Shown piece by piece: positions 1-6,554 of a stretch of 33,249 nucleotides of DNA. Within the stretch, counting starts at the first letter, position 1, and every line of letters starts with the position of its first letter. The DNA is taken from NCBI GenBank assembly GCA_024690865.1, contig JAILON010000027.1, positions 1 to 33,249 on the forward strand, written 5' to 3'. A program made the translations under genes and the position numbers. Below the pieces are notes generated by a model. The model was not told the DNA's origin. It did no database searches and saw only the letters and a program-made list of their open reading frames with translations. Source of the DNA: Treponema sp. (GTDB lineage Bacteria; Spirochaetota; Spirochaetia; Treponematales; Treponemataceae).

Positions 1-1475
1 TCATTGAAAGTCTTGCCCGCAACGGCTGTCCCTACTTCCTGAGCCGTCCGCGCAGGTTCGGCAAGTCGCTCTTCCTGTCCACGCTCAGGAGCTACTTCGA
101 GGGGCGCAGGGATTTGTTCGAGGGGCTGGACATCTCCAGGACCGAGACAGAGTGGAAGCAGTATCCGGTCCTGTACTTTGACTTCACGGGGAAAAACTAT
201 GCGTCTACCGATGACCTGAAGGCGAATCTTGACGACATCCTTTCCGGCTACGAGGCAATATATGGGAAAAACACGGAGTCAAGCGATGTCGAGATAAGGT
301 TCAGGAACCTCATAAAGGCTGCTCACAACAAGACCGGGAGCGGGGTCGTCGTCCTGGTCGATGAGTACGACAAGCCCCTGCTGCAGAATGTCACGAACGA
401 AGCGCTTGAAGATGACATCCGTGCCGTGCTCAAGGGCTTTTACGGAAACCTGAAAAGCGAGGATGCGCACATCCGCTTCGTCTTCATTACCGGGGTCACA
501 AGATTTGACAAGGTGAGCATCTTTTCCGACCTGAACAACCTGAACGACATTTCGTTGGACCGGAAGTTTACGGGCATCTGCGGCATCACGCAGGAGGAGC
601 TGGAAAAATGCTTCGCCCCAGAAATCGAGAGTATGGCCGAGGACAACGGGATTTCCAGGGAAGAGTGCCTTGCCCTGCTCAAGAAGAACTACGACGGCTA
701 CCATTTCTCAAAGGACACAAAGACCGATGTCTACAACCCTTTCAGCCTGTTGAAATCCTTCTCTGAATCTGACTTTGGCAGCTACTGGTTCGGGACGGGA
801 ACACCGACCTTCCTCACCAGGATGATTCGCGACTCGAACTTCAACTACACTTCTCTGGAGGACGACATCGAAGTCGGACGGCATACACTGGAGAACTACC
901 GGCTGGACTCTCGGAACGTGCTGCCCATGCTTTATCAGGCGGGCTATATAACGATAAAAAGCTACGAGAAGGATCTGGACTGCTTTACGCTCGGTCTGCC
1001 GAACAATGAGGTGCGCTACGGACTGTACGAGAATCTTGTACCCCTTTACGCAGGATATGATGGAAGGACTGACGATATTGAAATCGTGAACTTCCTGAAG
1101 GAAATCCGCGCCGGCAAGGTGGACGAGTTCATGGAGCGGATAAACAACATTTTCGCGTCCGCACCTCAGCCTACCAACCAGAAGCAGTACGAGCTGAACT
1201 GCCAGGCTTTCTTCTGGCTCATCTTCAAGCTGATAGGCAAGTTCATCCTGTGCGAGGTGAAAAACGGCAAGGGGCGCAGCGATGCCGTCGTCTGGGAGAA
1301 GGACATCATCTATGTCTTCGAGTTCAAGATGGACGGCAGTGCGAAAGATGCCCTGGAACAGATAGACAGGAAGGATTACCTGGTAGCATACCGGAATGAC
1401 GGGCGCAGGATCGTCAAGGTCGGTGTGAACTACTCCAGCGCGGAAAAGCAGCTGACCGAGTGGATTATCGGGTAA
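1..1475 (+). CDS. AAA-ATPase-like / PD-(D/E)XK nuclease-family protein, 5' truncated by window edge
   Basis: The frame is open from base 3, before any start codon, so the gene begins outside the window. The first visible residues include RPRRFGKSLFLSTL, the Walker A region typical of the AAA-ATPase_like family (PF09820 type), followed by a Walker B-like VVVLVDEYDKPLL. The C-terminal third carries a PD-(D/E)XK nuclease-like core: GRSDAVV followed by YVFEFK, and then the DALEQI...GRRIVKVGVNYSS tail that is characteristic of the family. Such proteins are strongly expanded in treponemes, Bacteroidetes and fusobacteria, and their function is unknown. A palindrome and a 23-nt-period repeat follow the stop codon. 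A second, decayed copy of the same C-terminus lies at 4130-4297. The family call is confident; the biological role is open. Confidence 0.9.
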   Translation, partial: IESLARNGCPYFLSRPRRFGKSLFLSTLRSYFEGRRDLFEGLDISRTETEWKQYPVLYFDFTGKNYASTDDLKANLDDILSGYEAIYGKNTESSDVEIRFRNLIKAAHNKTGSGVVVLVDEYDKPLLQNVTNEALEDDIRAVLKGFYGNLKSEDAHIRFVFITGVTRFDKVSIFSDLNNLNDISLDRKFTGICGITQEELEKCFAPEIESMAEDNGISREECLALLKKNYDGYHFSKDTKTDVYNPFSLLKSFSESDFGSYWFGTGTPTFLTRMIRDSNFNYTSLEDDIEVGRHTLENYRLDSRNVLPMLYQAGYITIKSYEKDLDCFTLGLPNNEVRYGLYENLVPLYAGYDGRTDDIEIVNFLKEIRAGKVDEFMERINNIFASAPQPTNQKQYELNCQAFFWLIFKLIGKFILCEVKNGKGRSDAVVWEKDIIYVFEFKMDGSAKDALEQIDRKDYLVAYRNDGRRIVKVGVNYSSAEKQLTEWIIG

Positions 1476-1501
1476 GGCGGATTACGGAAAAAAATGCCCT
1501 T

Positions 1502-1522
1502 TTACGAAAATCATTTTCGTAA
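1502..1522. other. perfect AT-rich palindrome after AAA-ATPase-like gene
   Basis: Ten-base arms TTACGAAAAT and ATTTTCGTAA flank a single central base and are followed by TTTT. The palindrome lies 26 nt after the stop codon at 1475. It could be a weak intrinsic terminator or a protein-binding or recombination site. The hairpin at 4307-4339 holds the equivalent position behind the remnant gene. Confidence 0.55.
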
Positions 1523-1565
1523 TTTTCCGGAAAGCAAGCGGACAGATGTATGCCAGCCATAATCC

Positions 1566-1657
1566 CAAAAGCGTAAGCTTCGCACGACAAAACCTTAGAG
1601 CGTTTGATTACCAAAGCTTAGAAGGTTTGGTCACGAAAGCTTAGGGCTTCCGGCAGG
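1566..1657. repeat. degenerate tandem repeat, 23-nt period (about 4 units)
   Basis: Four units of 22, 24, 23 and 23 nt can be lined up. The TTAG core recurs at 1595, 1618 and 1641, exactly 23 nt apart, with conserved flanks such as CAAAGCTTAG and GAAAGCTTAG. The first unit is the most diverged. There are no spacers, so this is not a CRISPR array. The rest of 1476-1730 holds only the palindrome at 1502-1522, and no gene is seen there. Confidence 0.6.
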
Positions 1658-1730
1658 CTCAAGATAAGGATAGGCAGTCCCGAAACGCTGCTCCAGTCGG
1701 CCTGTCCCAAGTACCTTCGGAAAAGACCGC

Positions 1731-2393
1731 CTAGACTATCACACCCTTGGTCGAAGGGATTTCCCCGCCGCGCCGTGCATCAATTTCAACGGCACTGCGG
1801 ATGGCGCGGGCTGCAGCCTTGAACAGCCCCTCCATCTTGTGGTGGTCGCTCCTGCCGCGGATCGTATCCAGGTGCAGGTTGCAGCGGGCGGTGGACACGA
1901 AGCCCTGCCAGAAGTCCTCGAAGCAGTCCGTCTGGAAGCTCGCGGCCGTTCCGTTCGCACTGCCTTCGCCCCCCTGTCCGTTTTGTCCTTGGCACCCCTG
2001 CCCGATGGAAACGAGCGGAATGCCGGTCAGCTTCGCGTCGCATACGAGGAAGGACCTGCCGCCGAAGTCCACGCTCGCCTGAAGGAGGCTCTCGTCCATC
2101 GGGTAAATGAAGAAGCCGCTCCGTGCGATGCCCGCGCAGTTCCCCAGGGCCTTGGCAAAGCAGGAGCCGAGCGTGATGCCCGTGTCTTCGATCAGGTGGT
2201 GCTGGTCCACCCAGAGGTCGCCCTTGAGCTCCCCTTCCAGGTCAAACATGCCGTGCTTACAGAATGATGTGAGCAGGTGATCGAAAAATCCGATGGGGTT
2301 TTTGACCCCGCAGCGTCCCTTGCCGTCCAAGTTCAGGGTCAGCGTTATCTGAGTCTCCCGTGTGTTCCGTTCTACCGTGGCTGTTCTGTTCAT
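1731..2393 (-). CDS. hisB: imidazoleglycerol-phosphate dehydratase
   Basis: A 220-residue cytoplasmic enzyme of histidine biosynthesis that dehydrates imidazole glycerol phosphate to imidazole acetol phosphate using manganese. The two metal-binding signatures are present: HHLIEDTG near residue 66 and SDHHKMEGLFKA near the C-terminus. The start at 2393 (MNRTATVER) fits the family N-terminus; upstream codons in frame have no family character, and a -10 box lies 9 nt before this ATG. About 20 extra residues rich in Gly, Gln and Asn sit between the VSIGQ and TDCFEDFW segments, where most homologues have only a few. No other his gene is adjacent. It lies downstream of the secreted-protein gene on the same strand but has its own promoter. 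Confidence 0.93.
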   Translation of the reverse strand: MNRTATVERNTRETQITLTLNLDGKGRCGVKNPIGFFDHLLTSFCKHGMFDLEGELKGDLWVDQHHLIEDTGITLGSCFAKALGNCAGIARSGFFIYPMDESLLQASVDFGGRSFLVCDAKLTGIPLVSIGQGCQGQNGQGGEGSANGTAASFQTDCFEDFWQGFVSTARCNLHLDTIRGRSDHHKMEGLFKAAARAIRSAVEIDARRGGEIPSTKGVIV

Positions 2394-2402
2394 AGTGATG
2401 CT

Positions 2403-2431
2403 ATTATATAGAAAGAATTGATTCGTGGTAA
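2403..2431 (-). promoter_or_regulatory. sigma70-like promoter of hisB
   Basis: Read leftward: TTACCA (2426-2431), a 17-nt spacer, TATAAT (2403-2408), then 9 nt to the hisB ATG at 2393. No Shine-Dalgarno lies between, so the transcript would start at or within a few bases of the start codon. Confidence 0.6.
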
Positions 2432-2472
2432 AGGGGTCCATTCCACAGACTGTGAAATGGACGGGATTCTGT

Positions 2473-3003
2473 TCAGAATTTTGACCGGGCGTAGATGCCG
2501 GGCTTCGTACCCCGGTAGTAGGCGGGCGCAATGTGGTCTACATGCCAGCCGCCGTCGTAGAAGCCCGAATCGTCAGCAGTCGGGCTTACGAAGATGACCT
2601 TGAGCTCCTTCCGTTCCGTGTCGTAGACGAACTCGTTGGACTGCCAGTCCTCCCCGGTCAGCCTCGTGTAGTCCATCTGGCTGTCTTTTGGCGTGTAGAC
2701 GGAGATGCGGTACTTGCCGCTCTTAAGCCCCAGGTGGACGACGCAGCCGCCCGTAAAGCAGCCCTTCCAGTAGGCGTGGCAGAGGCACTTCTCCTGCCAG
2801 AGGTTCGTATGGATGTCGTAATGCCAGGAATAGGACAGGGCGGTTATGCAGTCCCAGGCGTCGTTCCCCTCCATGTCCGTGACCCGGATGAGGCAGGGGA
2901 CGTCGTTCATGTCCCCCCGGTTCTCCGGCCGGTATATCTCAAGGGCGGACAGGGGCAGGAGGCAGGCAAAAAGCAGGACAAGCAGGACGCGACGTTTCAC
3001 CAT
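2473..3003 (-). CDS. hypothetical secreted protein
   Basis: The protein has 176 residues and begins with a clear signal peptide: MVKRR, a Leu/Val-rich core, then LPLSALEI, with probable cleavage after about residue 20. The mature part is rich in Trp, Tyr, Asp and Cys, with several segments that look like beta strands (YRISVYTPKD, ELKVIFVSP). I do not recognise a family. The ATG at 3003 is chosen because it starts the signal peptide; the longer in-frame extension to 3090 would precede it with non-signal sequence and run into the divergent gene. It is divergent from the membrane-protein gene at 3075, and a 16-bp perfect palindrome lies just upstream of this start. Confidence 0.7.
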   Translation of the reverse strand: MVKRRVLLVLLFACLLPLSALEIYRPENRGDMNDVPCLIRVTDMEGNDAWDCITALSYSWHYDIHTNLWQEKCLCHAYWKGCFTGGCVVHLGLKSGKYRISVYTPKDSQMDYTRLTGEDWQSNEFVYDTERKELKVIFVSPTADDSGFYDGGWHVDHIAPAYYRGTKPGIYARSKF

Positions 3004-3012
3004 TATATGTTC

Positions 3013-3028
3013 GGCAGGAATTCCTGCC
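3013..3028. promoter_or_regulatory. 16-bp perfect palindrome between divergent genes
   Basis: GGCAGGAATTCCTGCC is an uninterrupted perfect dyad lying 9 bp upstream of the leftward start at 3003 and 46 bp upstream of the rightward start at 3075. Its position suggests an operator or a hairpin in the leftward 5' leader. No regulator is identified. Confidence 0.5.
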
Positions 3029-3039
3029 CGCCACAGCAA

Positions 3040-3068
3040 TAGGCAAAAGCCGTGCTTTACGGTATACT
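3040..3068 (+). promoter_or_regulatory. promoter of the 3075 gene, -10 six nt from ATG
   Basis: TAGGCA (3040-3045), a 17-nt spacer, TATACT (3063-3068), then 6 nt to the ATG at 3075. The predicted start of transcription falls at the start codon, and no ribosome-binding site is present. Confidence 0.55.
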
Positions 3069-3074
3069 GTCGCA

Positions 3075-4118
3075 ATGAAGCAGCAGACAATAGGCGAGCT
3101 GACGATTCTTTTCATTTTACTGCTTTCTTCGGCCCGCGTATTTTTCATACGATCGGAACGGAAGGACCCCCTGTCCATCGCCCCCCTGGCGGCCGTGGTG
3201 TGCGCAGCCCTGAGCATCCTGGCGTGGGGCGTGTGGGTACAGGAAATTCTTATACTGGCCCTGTCGATCTGGGTCTTCATCTGGAATTTCCGGGCGCTCC
3301 TGAGGCTCAACGAAAACCTGATAATCGACCACTACAGCCCCCTGTTCATCCTCATATCCTCATTGAACTGCCTGCTGCTGGCGGTCGCAATCCTGTTCGT
3401 CTTCTACTTCCGTCCGGTCAGCATGAACCTCGGAAAGCTTGGCGTGGAAAAGCAGCTCTCACGCCTGTGCGGCAACATGGCGGACGGGTTCATGGAAAGC
3501 GACGATCCCCTGGAAAAGCGGACGCTGGACTTCATCCGCTACCGGGCCTCCGCAGACGGCCAGGCGACAAAGGAAACCATCCTCTTCCTTCCGGCGGAAT
3601 GTGCGACCGTGGACCTGTACGAACCATTCCTGGCCAAGCTGGCGCGGGACGGCTATACGATATACAGCGCGGACTTCTATTCAAGCGACGCCATGCCCAC
3701 AGACAGCCTGGCATACCGCAGGGAAACAAAGCGCTTCACATTCGTCAGGGAACGCATGGCCAACAGCGACGCATACAGGGACTGGTGTGGAGAAAAGAAG
3801 GAAAAACTGTTCATGGACATGTTCCAGTGCACGGCAGGCCTGATTTCCACGGACGAAAAGCTGGTCATCGTAGGCGACGGCCTTCCCAAGGACCTGTACG
3901 TATCGCTCATCTGGAAGGACGAGCGTGTTGCCCGCTGCTTTGACATTGCGAACATCAACGACTACAAGACGCCCGGCTGGGGACCGGTGGAACAGACCGA
4001 TCCCCTGCTCGCCTCGACCCTCGGCTTTTCCCGCGACGGCGCACTGTACACCTCCAACAGGATGGCCTCCGTGCTGGAGCAGATGATAGAGGCAGGCGGG
4101 AAACGGGAGGAACAGTAG
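3075..4118 (+). CDS. hypothetical membrane protein with soluble C-terminal domain
   Basis: The protein has 347 residues. About four hydrophobic segments occupy residues 8-25, 33-52, 54-72 and 88-112. A soluble domain of about 220 residues follows. It contains ETILFLPAE, GYTIYSADFYSS and KLVIVGDGLPKD, a strand-loop order that faintly recalls an alpha/beta-hydrolase, but I see no Gly-X-Ser-X-Gly nucleophile elbow and no convincing catalytic triad. The start at ATG 3075 agrees with the -10 box 6 nt upstream. It is divergent from the secreted-protein gene at 3003. Function unknown; the alpha/beta-like fold is only a guess. Confidence 0.75.
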   Translation: MKQQTIGELTILFILLLSSARVFFIRSERKDPLSIAPLAAVVCAALSILAWGVWVQEILILALSIWVFIWNFRALLRLNENLIIDHYSPLFILISSLNCLLLAVAILFVFYFRPVSMNLGKLGVEKQLSRLCGNMADGFMESDDPLEKRTLDFIRYRASADGQATKETILFLPAECATVDLYEPFLAKLARDGYTIYSADFYSSDAMPTDSLAYRRETKRFTFVRERMANSDAYRDWCGEKKEKLFMDMFQCTAGLISTDEKLVIVGDGLPKDLYVSLIWKDERVARCFDIANINDYKTPGWGPVEQTDPLLASTLGFSRDGALYTSNRMASVLEQMIEAGGKREEQ

Positions 4119-4129
4119 CATAGGCCCCC

Positions 4130-4297
4130 ATGGCCACGGCACATGCGGGCGGGAGCGCGGACGATGCCCTTGCCCAGATAGAGGCGCAGGGATACGCCTC
4201 CCCCTATTCCGCCGACTCCCGTACCCTCGTCAAAATCGGCGCGGTATTCTCAAGCGAGAAGAAGAACATCAGCGAGTGGAAGGTGGTGGGGCGATAG
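4130..4297 (+). pseudogene. C-terminal remnant of an AAA-ATPase-like / PD-(D/E)XK protein
   Basis: A 55-codon open frame encodes DDALAQIEAQGYASPYS, then RTLVKIGAVFSSEKKNISEW and a stop. This matches the end of the intact protein at 1-1475 (DALEQIDRKDYLVAY, RRIVKVGVNYSSAEKQLTEW) motif by motif. The ATPase domain and most of the nuclease domain, including the GRSD and EFK residues, are missing. It starts 11 nt after the preceding gene's stop codon and is followed by a hairpin and a 23-nt tandem array. It is a relic of a second family member. Confidence 0.85.
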
Positions 4298-4306
4298 GTG
4301 ATTGAG

Positions 4307-4339
4307 GCAGTTTCAAAAGACGGTTCCTTTTGAAACTGC
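4307..4339. other. 13-bp perfect stem hairpin after the nuclease remnant
   Basis: Arms GCAGTTTCAAAAG (4307-4319) and CTTTTGAAACTGC (4327-4339) with a 7-nt loop form a perfect stem. No T-run follows, so it is not a standard intrinsic terminator. It starts 10 nt after the remnant's stop codon, in the same place as the palindrome at 1502-1522 behind the intact copy. Confidence 0.7.
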
Positions 4340-4365
4340 TCCGGTTCCCCGGCTGTCTTGCAATG

Positions 4366-4549
4366 GACATTCCGGTGGCACCGGATAGGCCATCGTGGTG
4401 GCACTGGATAGTCCATCGTGGTGGCACTGGATAGTCCATCGTGGTGACACCAGATAGTCCATCGTGGCGACACCAGATAGCTCATCGTGGCGACACCAGA
4501 TAGTCCATCGTGGCGACACCAGAATGGACATTCGAGTGCCCCCGACAGC
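4366..4549. repeat. 23-nt tandem repeat array, 8 units
   Basis: Eight contiguous 23-nt units start at 4366, 4389, 4412, 4435, 4458, 4481, 4504 and 4527. The core is CCATCGTGG followed by TGACACCAGATAG. Inner units differ by one to three bases and the change is graded along the array (GGTGGCACTGG to GGTGACACCAG to GGCGACACCAG). The first and last units are the most diverged, and both carry GGACATTC at their junction. The middle of each unit is a short dyad close to TGGTGNCACCA. Since 23 is not a multiple of three, the array is unlikely to be coding. Confidence 0.92.
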
Positions 4550-4667
4550 TGTTCTTGTACCCGTTGAGCGGGGACGGAAGGCCTTCCAGCCCCGCGTTCA
4601 GCAACTTCCTGTCCCTTAATACGCCAAAATTTGCCGGAAATCGCCAGAATCCGGGTAAAGTCATGTA

Positions 4668-4712
4668 CCACCACCAAAGGTGGTGGCTTGAAGTGAACCG
4701 CTCAAAGCGGTT
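4668..4712. repeat. right-end hairpins of the IS200-type element
   Basis: Two adjacent hairpins: CCACCACC-AAA-GGTGGTGG (4668-4686, 8-bp stem) and AACCGC-TCAAA-GCGGTT (4696-4712, 6-bp stem). They lie just beyond the 3' end of the transposase gene, where the TnpA binding and cleavage structures of this family are found. Confidence 0.65.
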
Positions 4713-4723
4713 CTCTCAAGTTT

Positions 4724-5167
4724 CTACTTCAGCTCCGGGAACAGCCCCAGATTCTGATCCATCTTCATATCTTCGACTTCCTGATTCCGTATGTACTCGC
4801 ATATTGCTTCCTCATTCCTGCCGACCGTCGATACGAAATACCCGCGAGCCCAGAAATGCTGCCCGCTGAAATATTTCTCCCGGTTTCCGTATTTCCGCGC
4901 TATGTATATCGCACTTTTTCCTTTTATGTACCCCATCACCTGTTCAACAGAATATTTTGGCGGTATCTCTACGAGCATATGTACATGGTCGATCATCATA
5001 TGACCTTCCAGTACCCTACACTCACGGCATCTTGCCAGCCGCCTTATCTCCTGTCCCAAATCCTCTCGGATTGACTTGTACAGCTTTTTGCGCCTGTACT
5101 TCGGTATCCATACGATATGGTACTTGCATTCCCACGTCGAATGGTTTAAACTCTCATAATCGGACAT
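4724..5167 (-). CDS. tnpA: IS200/IS605-family transposase TnpA (Y1 HUH)
   Basis: A 147-residue single-strand DNA transposase. The HUH metal-binding motif is seen in IDHVHMLVEIP, and the catalytic tyrosine lies in EYIRNQ (Tyr-x-x-x-Gln), preceded by the usual GYFVSTVG. The N-terminal STWECKYHIVWIPKYRRK is the standard opening of the family. The start is set at 5167 because GGAGG lies 5 nt upstream and the protein then has normal length; in-frame upstream codons to 5266 are not family-like. It looks intact, so the element may still be active. Confidence 0.92.
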   Translation of the reverse strand: MSDYESLNHSTWECKYHIVWIPKYRRKKLYKSIREDLGQEIRRLARCRECRVLEGHMMIDHVHMLVEIPPKYSVEQVMGYIKGKSAIYIARKYGNREKYFSGQHFWARGYFVSTVGRNEEAICEYIRNQEVEDMKMDQNLGLFPELK

Positions 5168-5278
5168 ATTTTCCTCCATAGTGTAACTTTGGACTGGCAA
5201 CGTAGCTTCAAGCCGCGGTTCACACTTTGGAGTATATGTCCGTTTCTTTTTTCCCGCAACTGTCAAACTGTTTTAGAC

Positions 5279-5301
5279 CGCCAGCCGTAGCTGGCGTTTT
5301 T
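5279..5301 (+). terminator. IS left-end hairpin / intrinsic terminator
   Basis: CGCCAGC-CGTA-GCTGGCG followed by TTTTT. It sits upstream of the transposase gene; IS200-type elements commonly carry such a hairpin there to block transcription entering from outside. The remaining stretch 5302-5458 before the lspA promoter shows no gene. Confidence 0.6.
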
Positions 5302-5458
5302 CCCTAGCAATAAGCTCCTTCCTGACGGAGGGATGCAAAATCAGATTTCCCGACAGCAACTGCGAATGCCATGGCAGACTCCTGTGAACAATATATGCCA
5401 GCACAGAACGGCAGGGCTTTCAAGAATCCGCCTCCTGCCGTCCTGCCTCGCGTATCTG

Positions 5459-5487
5459 TTGAAATTCCCCCGGAAGTTCGCTATACT
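5459..5487 (+). promoter_or_regulatory. promoter of lspA, -10 seven nt from ATG
   Basis: TTGAAA (5459-5464), a 17-nt spacer and TATACT (5482-5487), then 7 nt (CTCCCTC) to the ATG at 5495. This short stretch contains no Shine-Dalgarno; it is pyrimidine-rich. It is one of the clearest leaderless arrangements in the window. Confidence 0.68.
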
Positions 5488-5494
5488 CTCCCTC

Positions 5495-6055
5495 ATGGCT
5501 GAAAAATCCATTTTAAAAAAGATTCTTCCATTGGTTCTGACCGCATCGGTGATTCTGGCAGACCAGATGACCAAGGCCTTGGTCGTGCGCTGTATTCCGG
5601 TCTACTCCCTTTTCAAGGACGGCTGCGTCATCCCGATTGTGGGAGACTTCATCCGCCTGATTCATGTGAGGAACAAGGCCGTCGCATTCAGTATAGGGTC
5701 CGGCCTGCCGGACGAGGCACGCAGGCTGCTCTTTTCATTCATTCCGCTGATAATCATCGGCCTCGTGTTCCTCCTGTACTTCCGAAACGACGATTTCACA
5801 TCCCTCCAGAGGTGGTCCATCTGCGGCATCCTCGGCGGCGGGCTGGGCAACCTGATCGACCGCTTCTTCCGGCCGGACGGGGTTGTTGACTTCATCGACT
5901 GCTATTTCTTCGGCCTGTTCGGGCTGGAACGCTGGCCCACGTTCAACGTAGCGGATTCCGCCGTCGTCGTCTGCGGCATCCTCTTCGTCCTGTCATTCAT
6001 CTTCCAGATGAAGGGCGAGCCGGAGCACACACCACAATTCCAGGAGGCAAACTGA
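5495..6055 (+). CDS. lspA: signal peptidase II (lipoprotein signal peptidase)
   Basis: A 186-residue inner-membrane aspartyl protease that removes the signal peptide from prolipoproteins after lipidation. It has four hydrophobic segments and the two conserved blocks GNLIDRF...GVVDFIDCY and TFNVADSAVV, which hold the catalytic aspartates (about D132 and D154). The start at 5495 matches family length and the promoter; an in-frame extension to 5333 runs through the IS flank and is not family-like. The stop codon overlaps the next ATG by one base (TGATG), so the downstream gene is translationally coupled. Confidence 0.94.
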   Translation: MAEKSILKKILPLVLTASVILADQMTKALVVRCIPVYSLFKDGCVIPIVGDFIRLIHVRNKAVAFSIGSGLPDEARRLLFSFIPLIIIGLVFLLYFRNDDFTSLQRWSICGILGGGLGNLIDRFFRPDGVVDFIDCYFFGLFGLERWPTFNVADSAVVVCGILFVLSFIFQMKGEPEHTPQFQEAN

Positions 6056-6549
6056 TGACAAAGAAAAACTTCTCCCTGCTGTTCCTACTCGCAGCGACGG
6101 TAGTGAACATAGCGATGACCCTCGTGATTGTCGTCGCCCTCATCGTCCTTGCCATGCTGGTCATAAAGCACGTGATCGGCTTGGACGGACAGAGCGCGGC
6201 CGCCGTCATATCGATTACCTGCACGGTCTGCTTCATCGGGGGCATCGTTCTGGATATGTTCGTCTATGCCAAGCTGATGGATCTGGTCATCACCCGCTTC
6301 CATCTGGAGGACAAGCTGGATCCCCGCATGCTGGGAAAGCGCGGAGCCGCCCTGGCCGCCAAGGAGAAGGCCTCCAAGCCAAAGACCGTCCTGCCCAAGT
6401 CCGTGCTCGGCGACGAGGAGGAGGACACATGGGGGCAGACCGCCTACGGGGACAACGCGGGCTACACGCCCGAGCTGACGATAGACCCCGAGGACGCGAC
6501 CTACACCCCGCTCAATCCCGAGGACTTCGCCGGAAAGAAAGAGGAATAG
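6055..6549 (+). CDS. hypothetical two-TM membrane protein with acidic tail
   Basis: The protein has 164 residues. Two hydrophobic regions (about 8-38 and 50-72) are followed by a Lys/Ala-rich segment and an acidic, Tyr/Thr-containing C-terminal tail (GDEEEDTWGQ, then DPEDATYTPLNPEDF). No known domain is recognised. It is coupled to lspA by a 1-nt overlap, so it probably acts in the envelope. It converges with the response-regulator gene, whose stop codon is 5 nt away. Confidence 0.78.
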   Translation: MTKKNFSLLFLLAATVVNIAMTLVIVVALIVLAMLVIKHVIGLDGQSAAAVISITCTVCFIGGIVLDMFVYAKLMDLVITRFHLEDKLDPRMLGKRGAALAAKEKASKPKTVLPKSVLGDEEEDTWGQTAYGDNAGYTPELTIDPEDATYTPLNPEDFAGKKEE

Positions 6550-6554
6550 GACCG

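Larger units (their letters stand above)
4655..5310 (-). mobile_element. IS200/IS605-type insertion sequence
   Basis: A single tnpA-type transposase gene lies between subterminal hairpins, as in IS200-group elements. One end has two hairpins (4668-4686 and 4696-4712) and the other has CGCCAGC/GCTGGCG followed by T5 (5279-5301). There are no terminal inverted repeats and no tnpB. The exact termini are estimated, since IS200-type ends cannot be set without an empty site. Confidence 0.75.

Noticed and set aside
1566..1657. CRISPR-like array
   Set aside because: Units abut each other without spacers and no cas gene is seen; the same holds for 4366-4549.
3001..3006. TATAAT overlapping the ATG at 3003
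   Set aside because: A -10 here would start transcription inside the gene, and no -35 is found at 17 nt; taken as chance.
4204..4677. Leftward open frame of 157 codons across the 23-nt array
   Set aside because: The 23-nt period shifts frame at each unit and the translation has no domain character; it is open by chance in repeat DNA.
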